Shown: positions 45,761 to 54,436 of the stretch, in pieces
Layout of the letters: every line of letters begins with the position of its first letter
How positions within the stretch are numbered: position 1 is the first letter of the stretch
Assembly (NCBI RefSeq): GCF_016863335.1
Contig: NZ_BOOR01000048.1
Coordinates: forward strand, 1 to 64,000
DNA length: 64,000 bases
From: Planotetraspora thailandica
GTDB taxonomy: Bacteria; Actinomycetota; Actinomycetes; Streptosporangiales; Streptosporangiaceae
Direction of reading: 5' to 3'
The notes under the pieces: model-generated
Told to the model about the DNA's origin: nothing
Database searches by the model: none
The model's input: only the letters and a program-made list of their open reading frames with translations
Program-made: the position numbers and the translations under genes

Positions 45761-46592
45761 CCCAGAGCAGGCGGTAGTAGGCGATGCGTTCCTGGTCCGG
45801 GGCGATGCCGTACGCGTCATACACGATGCCGTCGTAGCCCGGGCCGTAGTTCCACTCCGTGCTCCACGCGGCCACCGCCAGGTCGGCCCAGCGGTCGGCG
45901 ACCCCGAGCGAGCCGAGGTCGACGTGCGCGGCGAACCGCCCGTCGTCGAGCAGCAGGGTGTTGGGGGCACACGCGTCCCCGTGGCAGACGACGAGGCGGT
46001 CGATCGAGGGGGGCGCTCCGATGCGCGCACGGGCGCCGGCGAGATCGAGATGCCGGTGCTCGCGAAACCAGTCGGCGGGTCCCTCGCCTGCCGCGATGCG
46101 TTCGTCGGCGCGGGCGATCCGCCGGTCGACGCTCCACTCGAACGGGCACTGCTCGACGGGCAGGGCGTCGTGGAAGGCGCGCAGGCCCCGCCCGATCGCG
46201 GCGGCGGCGGTCGCCGGGTCGGCGACCCATCGCGGCGCCACGGCCGACAGGCCGGGAACCGCCGCGGTCATCAACCATGAGCCGTCGGCGTCCGCCCCCT
46301 GCCCGATGACCTGCGGAACCGCCACCCACGGCCGTGCCCAGGCCAGGCGTTTCGCCTCGCCGGCAAGGTCGATCTCGGGGGTGCCGGTGGCGATCCACTT
46401 GACGTACCGGATGCCGCCGCGTCCGTCGTCGAGGCGGAACGTCAGGCCGCCGAGTTCGTTGCGCCACACCGGGGTGACGGCGTCGCCTCCGGCGAGCGCC
46501 GCGACGATGCCGGGGACGTCCACGGGCCCGGTCGGGATCTCAGAGGTGACGTCGCGGCTCACGGGGAGCGATTCTCGTCGACCGTACGGCAC
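45750..46592 (-). CDS. aminoglycoside phosphotransferase-like kinase
   Basis: 280 residues with an APH/choline kinase-like fold. The catalytic loop VCHGDACAPNTLLL (Brenner motif HGDxxxxN) and the metal-binding HVDLGSLGVADRWADLA match APH(3') enzymes closely. It may phosphorylate an aminoglycoside or another small alcohol. Resistance cannot be inferred from sequence alone. The GTG start at 46592 lacks a clear ribosome binding site; a GTG at 46562 is an alternative. Confidence 0.82.
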   Translation of the reverse strand: MPYGRRESLPVSRDVTSEIPTGPVDVPGIVAALAGGDAVTPVWRNELGGLTFRLDDGRGGIRYVKWIATGTPEIDLAGEAKRLAWARPWVAVPQVIGQGADADGSWLMTAAVPGLSAVAPRWVADPATAAAAIGRGLRAFHDALPVEQCPFEWSVDRRIARADERIAAGEGPADWFREHRHLDLAGARARIGAPPSIDRLVVCHGDACAPNTLLLDDGRFAAHVDLGSLGVADRWADLAVAAWSTEWNYGPGYDGIVYDAYGIAPDQERIAYYRLLWDMA

Positions 46593-46669
46593 GCCGTCGA
46601 GCCGTGGCGGGCGGCATCACCGGTCCGACCCGGCAAGGCCGCCGAGCGCGGTGATTTCCTGTACCGATG

Positions 46670-47398
46670 TCATTCGTATAGCTGGCCGCACAGGGCGAAA
46701 TCGGCGAGATCGTCCCAGGTCACGGTCTCGATCGAGAGGATCGCGGGGTCCGGTGGCACGTCCGGGTGGACGGGCCCCGGCACCGCGACGCGTGTGCCGT
46801 CGGACTCGTCCCAGCCGCCCAAAGCGCCCGCCAGCCCGCATTCGAGATAGCTCGCCGGGTCGAAGTTGTACCAGCGGGACGGCGTCGCCCGGGTCGTGGA
46901 GGTGCGCGGTGCGTCCACGCCGAAGAAGGCGTGGTCGCCGGGCGGCTGTAGCGCGAAGTCGTCGAGGTCGGCAATCTGGGAGAGGATGATCGCCTCCCAG
47001 CGGGCGAAACCGTTCAGGGTCTCCTCGGGCGCGAAACCGTCCGATGCCGCGGCCGGTGGGGGAGCCAGGGTGACGGCCGCCGTGAACATCGCGGCCACCT
47101 CGTCGAGCGGGAGCCGGTCACGGTCCTTCCTGGTACGGCTGACGCCCCACAACGCCCGCAGATACTCGGACAAGATGCGCCCGCCGGAGACCAGCGGCTC
47201 ACGCAGGTCGATGATCCGCAGGTACAGGTCGCGATTGGTGAGGGGTACGGCATCCCCGGCCACCCAGTAGATCTGCTTGTGCGGGTGGCCGGCGTCGAAG
47301 GTCAGCACTCTCGTCAGCGCCGCGATCCGCTCGTCGTAGTGCGCTACCTCGACGCGGTTGCCGTTGTCGTCCTGACGCCAGACCGACCATGTCGTCAT
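46670..47398 (-). CDS. hypothetical protein with an actinomycete WSVWRQDDNGN module
   Basis: 242 residues, soluble. The first 50 residues (WSVWRQDDNGN, HKQIYWV) resemble a module seen as a small stand-alone protein in many actinomycetes. The rest has no motif that I recognise and is rich in Asp and Trp. I chose ATG 47398; a GTG at 47416 is an in-frame alternative that touches GGAGG. It may be in one unit with the DUF1697 gene. Confidence 0.6.
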   Translation of the reverse strand: MTTWSVWRQDDNGNRVEVAHYDERIAALTRVLTFDAGHPHKQIYWVAGDAVPLTNRDLYLRIIDLREPLVSGGRILSEYLRALWGVSRTRKDRDRLPLDEVAAMFTAAVTLAPPPAAASDGFAPEETLNGFARWEAIILSQIADLDDFALQPPGDHAFFGVDAPRTSTTRATPSRWYNFDPASYLECGLAGALGGWDESDGTRVAVPGPVHPDVPPDPAILSIETVTWDDLADFALCGQLYE

Positions 47399-47428
47399 GC
47401 GGAGATCATTCCTCACCTCCGGACCCGC

Positions 47429-47956
47429 TCAGGACTCGGCCAGGGCCAACACCTTGGTAACGGTGTTCCAGTTGCGCATCGTGGCCGCCGCCGTCGACCG
47501 TTTCTCCAGGAGCGGCGGCAGCTTCGGACGGCGCAGGCCGTCGGGAAAGTACATGTAGAGCTCGCGTCGTCCGACGCTCATCTCCTCCGGCGCGTAGCTT
47601 GCGGGGTCGATGCCTTCCAGCATCCGCCTGTCGGGCTCCTCGGACAGGAACACGACCGCGAATTTGGCAGGGTCGCGGACCTCCAGCGGGTTGTCCTCGA
47701 CCACGGCGCGCAGTTCGCCGGCCGTCCGGACGAGGACGGGAACCGTCATGCCCAACTCGCCCGCGATCCGCTGTTCGACGTCCGCGCCGATCCGTACGGG
47801 GTCGAGCTCGCCCGCGGTGAACACCGCGTTGCCGCTCTGCAGGTGGGTCCGCACGTCGGTGTAGCCCAGGCTCTCCAGCAGTGCGCGCAGATCGGACATG
47901 GCCACGCGCGTATGGGGGTTGACGTTGATGCCGCGTAGCAGCGCCACGTATCGCAT
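47429..47956 (-). CDS. DUF1697 family protein
   Basis: 175 residues. The opening MRYVALLRGINV and the LRALLESLGYTDVRTHLQSGNAVF segment are the hallmark of DUF1697, a widespread family without known function. Length is typical. Monocistronic, or followed by the hypothetical gene 30 bp downstream. Confidence 0.88.
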   Translation of the reverse strand: MRYVALLRGINVNPHTRVAMSDLRALLESLGYTDVRTHLQSGNAVFTAGELDPVRIGADVEQRIAGELGMTVPVLVRTAGELRAVVEDNPLEVRDPAKFAVVFLSEEPDRRMLEGIDPASYAPEEMSVGRRELYMYFPDGLRRPKLPPLLEKRSTAAATMRNWNTVTKVLALAES

Positions 47957-48066
47957 CGAACGGCGCCTCCTTTCTCAGGGGTACGGGCGGACGCTATCGG
48001 CGGTACCTGACGAGTGATGTCATGTACGGCATGGCCGCACTGCGAGGACGGGCGCCCCCGGGTCGG

Positions 48067-49282
48067 CTATCGCCGGCCGCGGAACGTGCGGCGCAGGTCG
48101 TCGACCCACTCGCCGGGGATCTCCCACGGGATGAAGTGACCGCCCCGGTCGTGGGCCGTGAGGTTGACGTGGTTGTACCAGGCGGCGCGGTCGCTTTGGA
48201 GGAAGTGCTGGACTCGCCGGTCGGTGCTGACGCCGGGCGGGTTCTCGTAGCCGACGAAGGTGATGCCGGTGGGCGCCTCGACGACCGGCTGCCGGTCGTG
48301 GGAGGGGGTCCACGGATAGCGGTTGTTGTTGGCGTAGGTGCGTATCGAGGTGCCGATCGAATTGCTCACCCAGAAGATCATGGCGTGGGTGAGGAGGTCG
48401 TCCTTGGTGAACACGGTCTCAATGTCGCCGCCGTTGTTACTCCAGCTCACCCAGCGTTGGAGAATCCACGCGAGCATTCCGGCAGGTGAGTCGGACAGTC
48501 CGTAGGCGAGCGTGCTCGAGTCAAGCACATGGGCGGCGAGGTGGACGGCGAAACGCTTCTCCAGGGTGACGATCCCGGCGCGGACGTCGGAGGGCAGGCC
48601 GTCCGGAATGGGGCTGCCGCCGCTGAGATCCCAGGCCCGGTCGCCGTTGAACAGGGTGAGCTTCTGGCCGGAGCCGATGTGGATGCCGTGGAGCTCACTG
48701 GCGTACTTGTGCCCGAGCTGGCCGGTGACCAGGGCTCCGACGTCGCAGCCCGCCGCGGCGTACCTACGGTGGCCGAGGGTCTCGGTCATGAGCGTGTGCC
48801 AGAGGTCGGCGACCTTCCAGAAGTTCATGTCCGGGTGGTTCGGCAGCGGCGCGGAGAAGCCGAAGCCGGGAAACGAGGGGACGATCACGTCGAACGCCTC
48901 GGCGGGGTCCGCGCCGTACGCGCCGGGGTCGGCCAGCGGATCGACGACCTTGGACCAGTGCCAGAACGTCCAGGGCCATCCGTGCGTGAGGATCGGGGCC
49001 GACTCCGGGCCTGCGCATGAAGTGCACCGGCACGCCCTCGACCTCGACCTGGTAGTGCTCGTAGGCGTTGATCGCGGCTTCTGCCTTGCGCCAGTCGTAG
49101 CCCGTGCACCAGTAGCGGACGAGTTCTTGCAGGTAAGCGCGGTTCACCCCGTAATACCAGTCCTCGTTGCCCGCGTCGACCGGCCAGCGGGTCAGCTCCA
49201 GGCGCTGCCGGAGGTCGGCGAGCACGTCGTCGGGCACGTGGATCGGCGTCGGCTCCAACGGGAAGGCGTGGCCGTCTGACAT
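48067..49282 (-). pseudogene. epoxide hydrolase (EHN type) broken by a +1 frameshift
   Basis: The 5' part, from ATG 49282 with AGGAG upstream, encodes a normal EHN domain (residues 1-85: FPLEPTPIHVPDDVLADLRQRL, WYYGVNRAYLQELVRYW) and runs through VPVHFMRRPG. The frame then changes: PILTHGWPWTFW, the expected next strand and oxyanion motif, is read one base later. The 3' part from there to 48067 is a full alpha/beta hydrolase, with GCDVGA at the nucleophile position, where the family has GGDWG, and a C-terminal His (DRGGHFIPWE). One extra base in the run GGG at 49007-49009 would explain everything. It may be a real mutation or a sequencing error. Without it the protein would have normal length. 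Confidence 0.8.
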
Positions 49283-49304
49283 GGTCTTTCTCCTGTTCTC
49301 GTGC

Positions 49305-49751
49305 TCAGTCGATCCGGCGTTCGTTGAGCTCGACCAGGCGCGCCAGGGCCGGCAGGGCCGCCGCGATGGCGTCCCGTTCCGCCCGCGTGAGCCGCTCGGC
49401 GAGTTCCGCGAGATGCGCCATGCGTTCCGCTCGCCGCCCGTCCACGACGGCGGCACCCGCCGCCGTGATGTGCACGAGGACGGCACGGCCGTCCGACGGG
49501 TCGGGTTGACGTCTCACCAGGCCGTAGCGTTCGAGGTTGCGCACGATCTGCGTGATCGCCGGTTGCGTGACCTGTTCGCCGGCCGTCAGCTCGCTGAGCC
49601 GCTTCGGGCCGCCGCTCGATAGCGTGTGGAGCACGGACAGCGTCGTGAAGCTGAGTCGGTGCACTGCCGGCAGGCGGATGGACATCCGGGTGAAGTCCTC
49701 CATCACGGCGGTCAGTTGGGCGATGCTCAGCTCATGGGCCTGCGAAGACAC
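49305..49751 (-). CDS. MarR-family regulator
   Basis: 148 residues. Winged helix at about 33-100 (RLSELTAGEQVTQPAITQIVRNLERYGLVRRQPDPSDGRAVLVHIT). It ends 22 bp before the epoxide hydrolase gene and is transcribed in the same direction, probably as one unit. A perfect dyad lies directly upstream. A TATAGT -10-like box lies 6 bp before the GTG start with no ribosome binding site, so it is probably leaderless. Confidence 0.9.
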   Translation of the reverse strand: MSSQAHELSIAQLTAVMEDFTRMSIRLPAVHRLSFTTLSVLHTLSSGGPKRLSELTAGEQVTQPAITQIVRNLERYGLVRRQPDPSDGRAVLVHITAAGAAVVDGRRAERMAHLAELAERLTRAERDAIAAALPALARLVELNERRID

Positions 49752-49759
49752 GTGGAAAC

Positions 49760-49778
49760 TATATAAGTCTCTTATATA
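49760..49778 (-). promoter_or_regulatory. MarR operator palindrome over the marR-type promoter
   Basis: TATATAAG-TCT-CTTATATA is a perfect 8-3-8 dyad, the size and form of MarR operators, and it overlaps the -10 region of the MarR gene. Autorepression is very likely by analogy with the family. Confidence 0.85.
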
Positions 49779-49785
49779 AGTTGCT

Positions 49786-49806
49786 TAGGCCCTGTCCGGC
49801 GGATCT
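49786..49806 (+). repeat. left inverted IS end
   Basis: 21 bp beginning TAGGCCCTGTCCGG. It matches the end at 54227-54247, read on the opposite strand, at 19 of 21 positions. The sequence TGTCCGG and GGATCT is typical of terminal repeats of IS5-like elements in actinomycetes. Each copy is bordered by TA, a common target duplication in that family. Confidence 0.75.
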
Positions 49807-49890
49807 TGCACAGCCGGTGCTGTGGCACACGACGGTGCTTCCGGCAAATTGAGTCGACACCCCGTTCCGAGCTGCGGGAAACTCCCCGCG

Positions 49891-50406
49891 ATGACTCAAC
49901 GAACCGACACGCCTCCCACGTGGGACGAGCGTACGCAGCTGGCCACCTTCCTGGACTACGCCCGTGATACTGCGCGAGCCAAGTGTCAGGGCGTATCCGC
50001 CGGAGACGCTCGCAAGGCCCCGCTCCCGAGTTCACCGCTGATGACGTTGTGCGGGCTGATCAGCCATCTGCGGTGGGTCGAGTACTACTGGTTCCAAGTC
50101 ATGTTCCTGGGCGAGGAACCTGCGGGACCGCTCACCGAGGCGACCGACGATGATCCCGACCCTGAGATGCGGACAGCAGTCGACATCCCGTTGCCCCGGC
50201 TTCTCGCCGAGTATGAGGAGCAGAGCGCCCGGTACCGCCGCCTGGTGTCCGATCACGACCTGAACTCAACGGCGAAGCGTCCCGTCAGCGACGGCCGCCA
50301 CGTCGACCTCCGCTGGGTGATCCTCCACCTCATTGAGGAGACGTCCCGCCACAACGGTCACCTCGACGTCGTGCGTGAGCTCGTCGATGGGCAGACCGGC
50401 GCCTAA
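49891..50406 (+). CDS. DinB-like (DUF664) putative metal-dependent thiol transferase
   Basis: 171 residues, four-helix bundle of the DinB/mycothiol-transferase superfamily. His residues in GLISHLRWVEYYW and in HLIEETSRHNGHLD are positioned as the metal-binding triad. Members use mycothiol or bacillithiol in detoxification, or are of unknown function. I chose ATG 49891; no ribosome binding site is obvious. Confidence 0.82.
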   Translation: MTQRTDTPPTWDERTQLATFLDYARDTARAKCQGVSAGDARKAPLPSSPLMTLCGLISHLRWVEYYWFQVMFLGEEPAGPLTEATDDDPDPEMRTAVDIPLPRLLAEYEEQSARYRRLVSDHDLNSTAKRPVSDGRHVDLRWVILHLIEETSRHNGHLDVVRELVDGQTGA

Positions 50407-50735
50407 GACCTGCCGTGCGGATCACAAGCGGAGCCACAGTCGGATTGCAGCGACGCTCGCAGTCCCCACCGACGACCTCGTTCAGCGTCGACAGCAGGAT
50501 CCGCCTCGGCGTCGCCATCCACAAACCTGACTTCGCCGTGGGCTACTGCGGCGGATTATTGCGAAGGACGATGCCTTCCGGTCGGCGCGATGCATCGGCG
50601 AGGGGACTGCGTGGAACTGTTGGCCGGGCTCATCGGAGCCCTTGTAGGGGTTGCTGCGGGCGGCTGCTCTTGAAGATTCAGCTATCGTGCTGCGTAGCCG
50701 CTGTCCGACGGCTTGTCTTCCGGGGTGGTTAAGGC
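50407..50735. other. intergenic region upstream of the SARP regulator
   Basis: I see no supported gene in these 329 bp. Short open frames occur but lack ribosome binding sites and normal codon patterns. The promoter of the SARP gene must lie here. TTGAAG near 50670 is the only -35-like element and has no well-placed -10. Confidence 0.4.
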
Positions 50736-53700
50736 GTGGCAATCCCGACCGTGGCTCACGAGCGCGCGCTCCGGATCGAGGTCCTCGGTCCGTTGCGGGT
50801 CTGGCGGGACGGCGTCGAGCTGGATACCGGCCCGCGGCAACAGGCCTTCCTGTTCGCGCTGCTGCTGGCCCACGCCGGCCGGCCCGTCAGCACGAACCAG
50901 TTGATCGACCTCATCTGGGAAGACGACGTGCCGGCCAGCGCGCTCAACATCGTCCAGAAATACGTGGGTGCGCTCCGCCGGCTCCTCGAACCGTCGCTGC
51001 CGGCGCGGGAGAGCGGGTCCTATCTGCAGCGCCGGGGGAACAGCTACCTGTTCGTGGCCGAGTCCGAGACCCTCGATCTCGTCCTGTTCCGCCGCCGGGT
51101 GAGGGCGGCCGGGGCCGCCGTGGCCGAGCGGCGGCAGACGGCTGCGCTCGCCTGCTACGTCGACGCCCTCGGGCTGTGGCGCGGGTCCGCGGCCGAGGGT
51201 TGGAATCACGGGGCTGCCGCCATGTCGACGTTCGTCGCGCTCGACCACGAGTTCTTCGACGCCTGCACCGCGGCGGCTGAGCTCGCGATCTCGCTGGGCC
51301 AGCCGGAGCGCATACTCCAGCCCCTGCGCCTCGCCGCGTCGTTGGCCCCCCTGCACGAGCCGGTCCAGGCCGCCCTCGTCTCGGTTCTGGCGGCTGCCGG
51401 ACACCAGGCCGAGGCGTTGTCCGCCTACCTGCGGGTCCGCGCGCGGCTGGTTGAGGAACTCGGCATCGACCCCGGTGAGGCGCTACGGGCCGCCCACCAG
51501 CGGGTGCTGGGTTCCAGCGTCCCGCCACCGCGGGCCGCCGCCGACCCGATTGTCGCCGGGCAGCCACCGCCGGCGGCCGCCGGGCTTGTCGGTCGGGTCG
51601 AGGAGCTCGCTGTGGTGTGGCAGGCGGTGGAGTCCGCTCTGGCCGGCCGCACCGGGCTCGTCCTGGTGGAGGGCGAGCCGGGAGTCGGCAAGACGCGGCT
51701 GGTCGAAGAAGTGACCGATGCGGCCCACGGGCGAGGCGCACACGTCGTGTGGGGCAACTGCCTGGAGGACGCCGGCGCACCGTCGATGTGGCCGTGGGTG
51801 CGGGCCATCGGCACGGTCCTGGACGCCCTGGCGCCGGTGTCGCGTGAGAAGTGGCTGACCAGCGAGCTCGGCTACCTCGTCGAGTCGGACGACCGGGCAC
51901 CGGCCGAGCCGGAGCAAGCCGACGCCGGAGGCCAATTCCGCCTGTTCGAACGGGTCGTCGCGCTGCTCCGCGAGGTCTCCGCCGCGCGGCCGGTCGTGCT
52001 CGTTATCGACGATCTCCAGTGGGCCGACGTCGCTTCCCTGCAGCTGTTCGGTCACTTGGCCGTCCGGCTGCCGAGCGGCGTCGCGATCATCGGCACGCTC
52101 CGCGACCGCGCCCCCACGCCGGGGACGGAGTTGTCGCGGCTGCTCGCGGTGACCAGCCGGCTGTCCGGTCATCGCCGCATACGCCTCGGCCCGCTGGGAC
52201 CGGCCGGGGTCGCCGAACTCGTCCGCCGCGAGGCCGGCCGCGACCTCGGGGACGGCGTCGTGCGCAGCATCCACGCGCGCACGGCCGGCAACCCGTTCTT
52301 CGTCCGAGAGCTGTCCCGGCTGCTCGCCGCGGGGGGCGACATCAGCGGGGACGCGGCCGTGCCGTCGACCGTGCGGGACGTCGTGCGCGACCGCGTCTCG
52401 CACCTCGACGACGAGGCGCACGACCTGCTCCAAGCCGCGGCCCTCATCGGCCGCGACGTCGACCTCGGCCTGCTCGCCCGCGTTGCCGGGCTCGACACCC
52501 AGACCTGTCTCGACCGGCTGGAGCCTGTCGACCACCTCGGCCTGCTCGGGCCGACTCCCGGGAACCCGTTCTCGCTGCGTTTCGCACACGACCTGGTCCG
52601 CGAGTCGGTCGCTACGGCCACGTCACCGCACCGGATGATCCGGCTGCATCTCCGCGTGGCGGACGCGCTGGAAGCCACCGAAAGCAGCGTCGAGTCCGTC
52701 GCCGAGCGCGTCGCCCACCATCTCTGGGCCGCCGGCCCCCTCGCGGACCCGTCCCGGACCGCGAGCGCGCTCATCGGTGCCGGTCGCCGGGCGGTCGCCA
52801 AATCCGCTCTCGAAGCGGCCGAGCAGCACTTCCGGTCGGCGACGCAGGTGGCCCGCTCGGCGGGTCTCGCCGAGCTCGAACTGTCCGCGCTGTCACAGCT
52901 CACCGCTGTCGTCGGCAAGGGGCCCGGATACGTCGGCTCCGCGACCGACCTCCTCGAACGCGCCGAGCATCTGGCCCGCGAACTCGGCCGCGAGGAGGAG
53001 GCCGTCAACTTCCTGCTGTCCCGCCTGGCGGCCTACTGCCAGGGGATGCAACTCGACCGCGCCAAACGGTTGGCGCGGCAGTTCCTCGAACAGACCGAGG
53101 CGTCGGCCGATCCCGTCCTACGCGCCTACGGCCTGCACGCGTGGGCCATCTGCCAGTGGCACGTCGGCGAGGTCGGCAGCGCGTTCGAATACCAGAGGCG
53201 GTCGGACCGCACGCTGCTCGAAGACATCGCCGGCTACAGCGAGTTTCCGCTGCGGCGCGATCTACACCTGATCGCGGCCGGGATGCACGCGATGATCTCC
53301 GCGCTGCACGGAGACCTCGACGCGGCCGGGCCGGTGCTCGACACGTTGGAGGCCGCCGGTTCCGACCCGTACGCGATCACACTGTGGGCGACGTTCGCCT
53401 CAATGATCGCGGCGCTCGCCGACGACCCCGCCTGGGCGCTGCGCGCCGCCGAACGAGGCATCGCCGAGGACCCCGGATTCTCGTTCGCCTTCTTCGGCGC
53501 GCACCTCCACATAATCCGGTGCTGGGCGCGCGCCGTGAGGGGCCTCGACCCGGCCGGAGCCGCGGCCGAGGCCGAAACGCTGCTGACGGAGATGCTGCTC
53601 GACCCGCCGCACACCGGCCTCGCCTTCTGGTACGGCCTTATCAGCGAGATGTGGCTCGCCGCCGGTAGGCCGGACGCCGCCACCGTTGCCCTCGACCACG

Positions 53701-53912
53701 CCGACCGGGTCGTCGAAACCTACGGCGAGCGCTACGCCGAGGGGTTGCTGTTCCTGCTGCGGGCCCGGTTGCTGATGGCCGAAGGCGCCCCCGTCGAGGT
53801 GGCCCGGGCAGCCGCCGACCGCGCACGTGCGCTGTCCGCCGAGCGGGGAGCTCACCTCTTCACCCGCCGGGCTGAGCAACTGGTGCGAGAGCTTGGCGGA
53901 CCTGTTCCGTGA
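50736..53912 (+). CDS. SARP-AAA-TPR transcriptional regulator (AfsR-like)
   Basis: 1058 residues. An OmpR-type winged helix lies at about 10-105 (RIEVLGPLRVWRDG, NIVQKYVGALRRLL), followed by a bacterial transcriptional activator domain (BTAD) at about 110-255. A P-loop ATPase domain follows (Walker A GEPGVGKTR, 313-321; Walker B VVLVIDDLQWAD). Helical TPR-like repeats cover the last 400 residues. Such proteins activate secondary metabolite clusters or respond to signals through the ATPase and TPR parts. No biosynthetic cluster is in view, so its targets are elsewhere, or it is mobile cargo. GTG start. Confidence 0.92.
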   Translation: MAIPTVAHERALRIEVLGPLRVWRDGVELDTGPRQQAFLFALLLAHAGRPVSTNQLIDLIWEDDVPASALNIVQKYVGALRRLLEPSLPARESGSYLQRRGNSYLFVAESETLDLVLFRRRVRAAGAAVAERRQTAALACYVDALGLWRGSAAEGWNHGAAAMSTFVALDHEFFDACTAAAELAISLGQPERILQPLRLAASLAPLHEPVQAALVSVLAAAGHQAEALSAYLRVRARLVEELGIDPGEALRAAHQRVLGSSVPPPRAAADPIVAGQPPPAAAGLVGRVEELAVVWQAVESALAGRTGLVLVEGEPGVGKTRLVEEVTDAAHGRGAHVVWGNCLEDAGAPSMWPWVRAIGTVLDALAPVSREKWLTSELGYLVESDDRAPAEPEQADAGGQFRLFERVVALLREVSAARPVVLVIDDLQWADVASLQLFGHLAVRLPSGVAIIGTLRDRAPTPGTELSRLLAVTSRLSGHRRIRLGPLGPAGVAELVRREAGRDLGDGVVRSIHARTAGNPFFVRELSRLLAAGGDISGDAAVPSTVRDVVRDRVSHLDDEAHDLLQAAALIGRDVDLGLLARVAGLDTQTCLDRLEPVDHLGLLGPTPGNPFSLRFAHDLVRESVATATSPHRMIRLHLRVADALEATESSVESVAERVAHHLWAAGPLADPSRTASALIGAGRRAVAKSALEAAEQHFRSATQVARSAGLAELELSALSQLTAVVGKGPGYVGSATDLLERAEHLARELGREEEAVNFLLSRLAAYCQGMQLDRAKRLARQFLEQTEASADPVLRAYGLHAWAICQWHVGEVGSAFEYQRRSDRTLLEDIAGYSEFPLRRDLHLIAAGMHAMISALHGDLDAAGPVLDTLEAAGSDPYAITLWATFASMIAALADDPAWALRAAERGIAEDPGFSFAFFGAHLHIIRCWARAVRGLDPAGAAAEAETLLTEMLLDPPHTGLAFWYGLISEMWLAAGRPDAATVALDHADRVVETYGERYAEGLLFLLRARLLMAEGAPVEVARAAADRARALSAERGAHLFTRRAEQLVRELGGPVP

Positions 53913-53926
53913 CCTGACGCCGTGCG

Positions 53927-54199
53927 TCACGCATCGAGATCGGCGCAGGCCGCGTACGGGCGGCGGCAGTAGTAGACGACGTCGGGTGGGACGTTGGCCC
54001 ACTCGGCCCGCCTGATGACGACCTCGTCGAAGCGCGTCCGTTCCCGGGCGGTGACGGCAATGCCCGCAAGTCCGTCGACCTGGAGGACTTCTACGGCGGG
54101 GCCGTTGGTCCAACGCCCGCCGCGCTGCCCGACCTTGGGCAGATGCGGCTTCAGCGGGGCCCGCTCGTCACTCGTCAGATCTCCCCGCCCCATGCTCAT
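53927..54199 (-). pseudogene. transposase remnant (IS5-like N-terminus fused to unrelated sequence)
   Basis: The frame opens MSMGRGDLTSDERAPLKPHL and continues with GQRGGRW, which is the N-terminus of IS5-like transposases (MGRGDLTDDEW, PHLPKVGQRGGRW). It starts 28 bp inside the right IS end. After GGRW the sequence no longer resembles a transposase, and the DDE catalytic region is absent. The last 60 codons are of unknown origin. Certainly non-functional as a transposase. Confidence 0.8.
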
Positions 54200-54226
54200 G
54201 CCAACGAGCTGGGCCAAGGCAGTCAC

Positions 54227-54247
54227 AGATCCACCGGACACGGCCTA
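54227..54247 (-). repeat. right inverted IS end
   Basis: Read on the minus strand it begins TAGGCCGTGTCCGG and matches the left end at 49786-49806 at 19 of 21 positions. It is followed inward by the start of the transposase remnant, confirming that it is a genuine IS terminus. Confidence 0.8.
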
Positions 54248-54324
54248 GATATCCGGAATGTCCGCTCATGTGCGCAAAGCGGCCGGGCGCTCTGGTAGCG
54301 TGGCGGTCTCTGATCGTCATGAGG

Positions 54325-54412
54325 AGGTGAGACCCATTACCGCTGTGTCAGGCCGGGTGCTCTCATCTCACGCCCGTGCGGTCCACCTGGGATAGGTGAC
54401 CGGGGAGCGCCC
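54325..54412 (+). promoter_or_regulatory. foldable leader RNA upstream of the PrmC-like gene
   Basis: GGTC-C-ACCT (54380-54388) pairs with AGGTGACC (54394-54401) except for one bulged C. GGGTGCTC (54355-54362) pairs with GAGCGCCC (54405-54412) around it with one G-U pair. GGTGAGA (54326-54332) can alternatively pair with TCTCAC at 54365-54370. A short frame opening after GAGGAGG also lies here. Mutually exclusive stems suggest an attenuator or riboswitch-like leader. I could not match it to a known class. Confidence 0.4.
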
Positions 54413-54436
54413 GTCGGTTATTCCGGAAGGCTCCCA

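Larger units (their letters stand above)
49786..54247. mobile_element. segment bracketed by inverted IS ends, carrying DinB and SARP genes
   Basis: The 4.46-kb stretch begins and ends with the same inverted repeat, and just inside the right end lies the 5' part of a matching transposase. Inside are a DinB-like gene and a large SARP regulator instead of the rest of the transposase. Either an IS captured or was replaced by cargo, or two separate IS relics happen to flank host genes. No second transposase fragment is seen near the left end. Confidence 0.45.

Noticed and set aside
45750-46592. APH-like gene as an antibiotic resistance determinant or antiphage gene in the nucleosidase operon
   Set aside because: A strong terminator separates it from the operon. 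Many APH-fold kinases have other substrates, so resistance is not supported by sequence alone.
50736-53912. Pathway-specific regulator of a local biosynthetic gene cluster
   Set aside because: No PKS, NRPS, terpene or other core biosynthetic gene is found on either side within the window.
54338-54397. Short gene starting at ATT (IF3-like start) after GAGGAGG
   Set aside because: The encoded 19 residues do not resemble IF3 or any family; the region is better explained as a structured leader.
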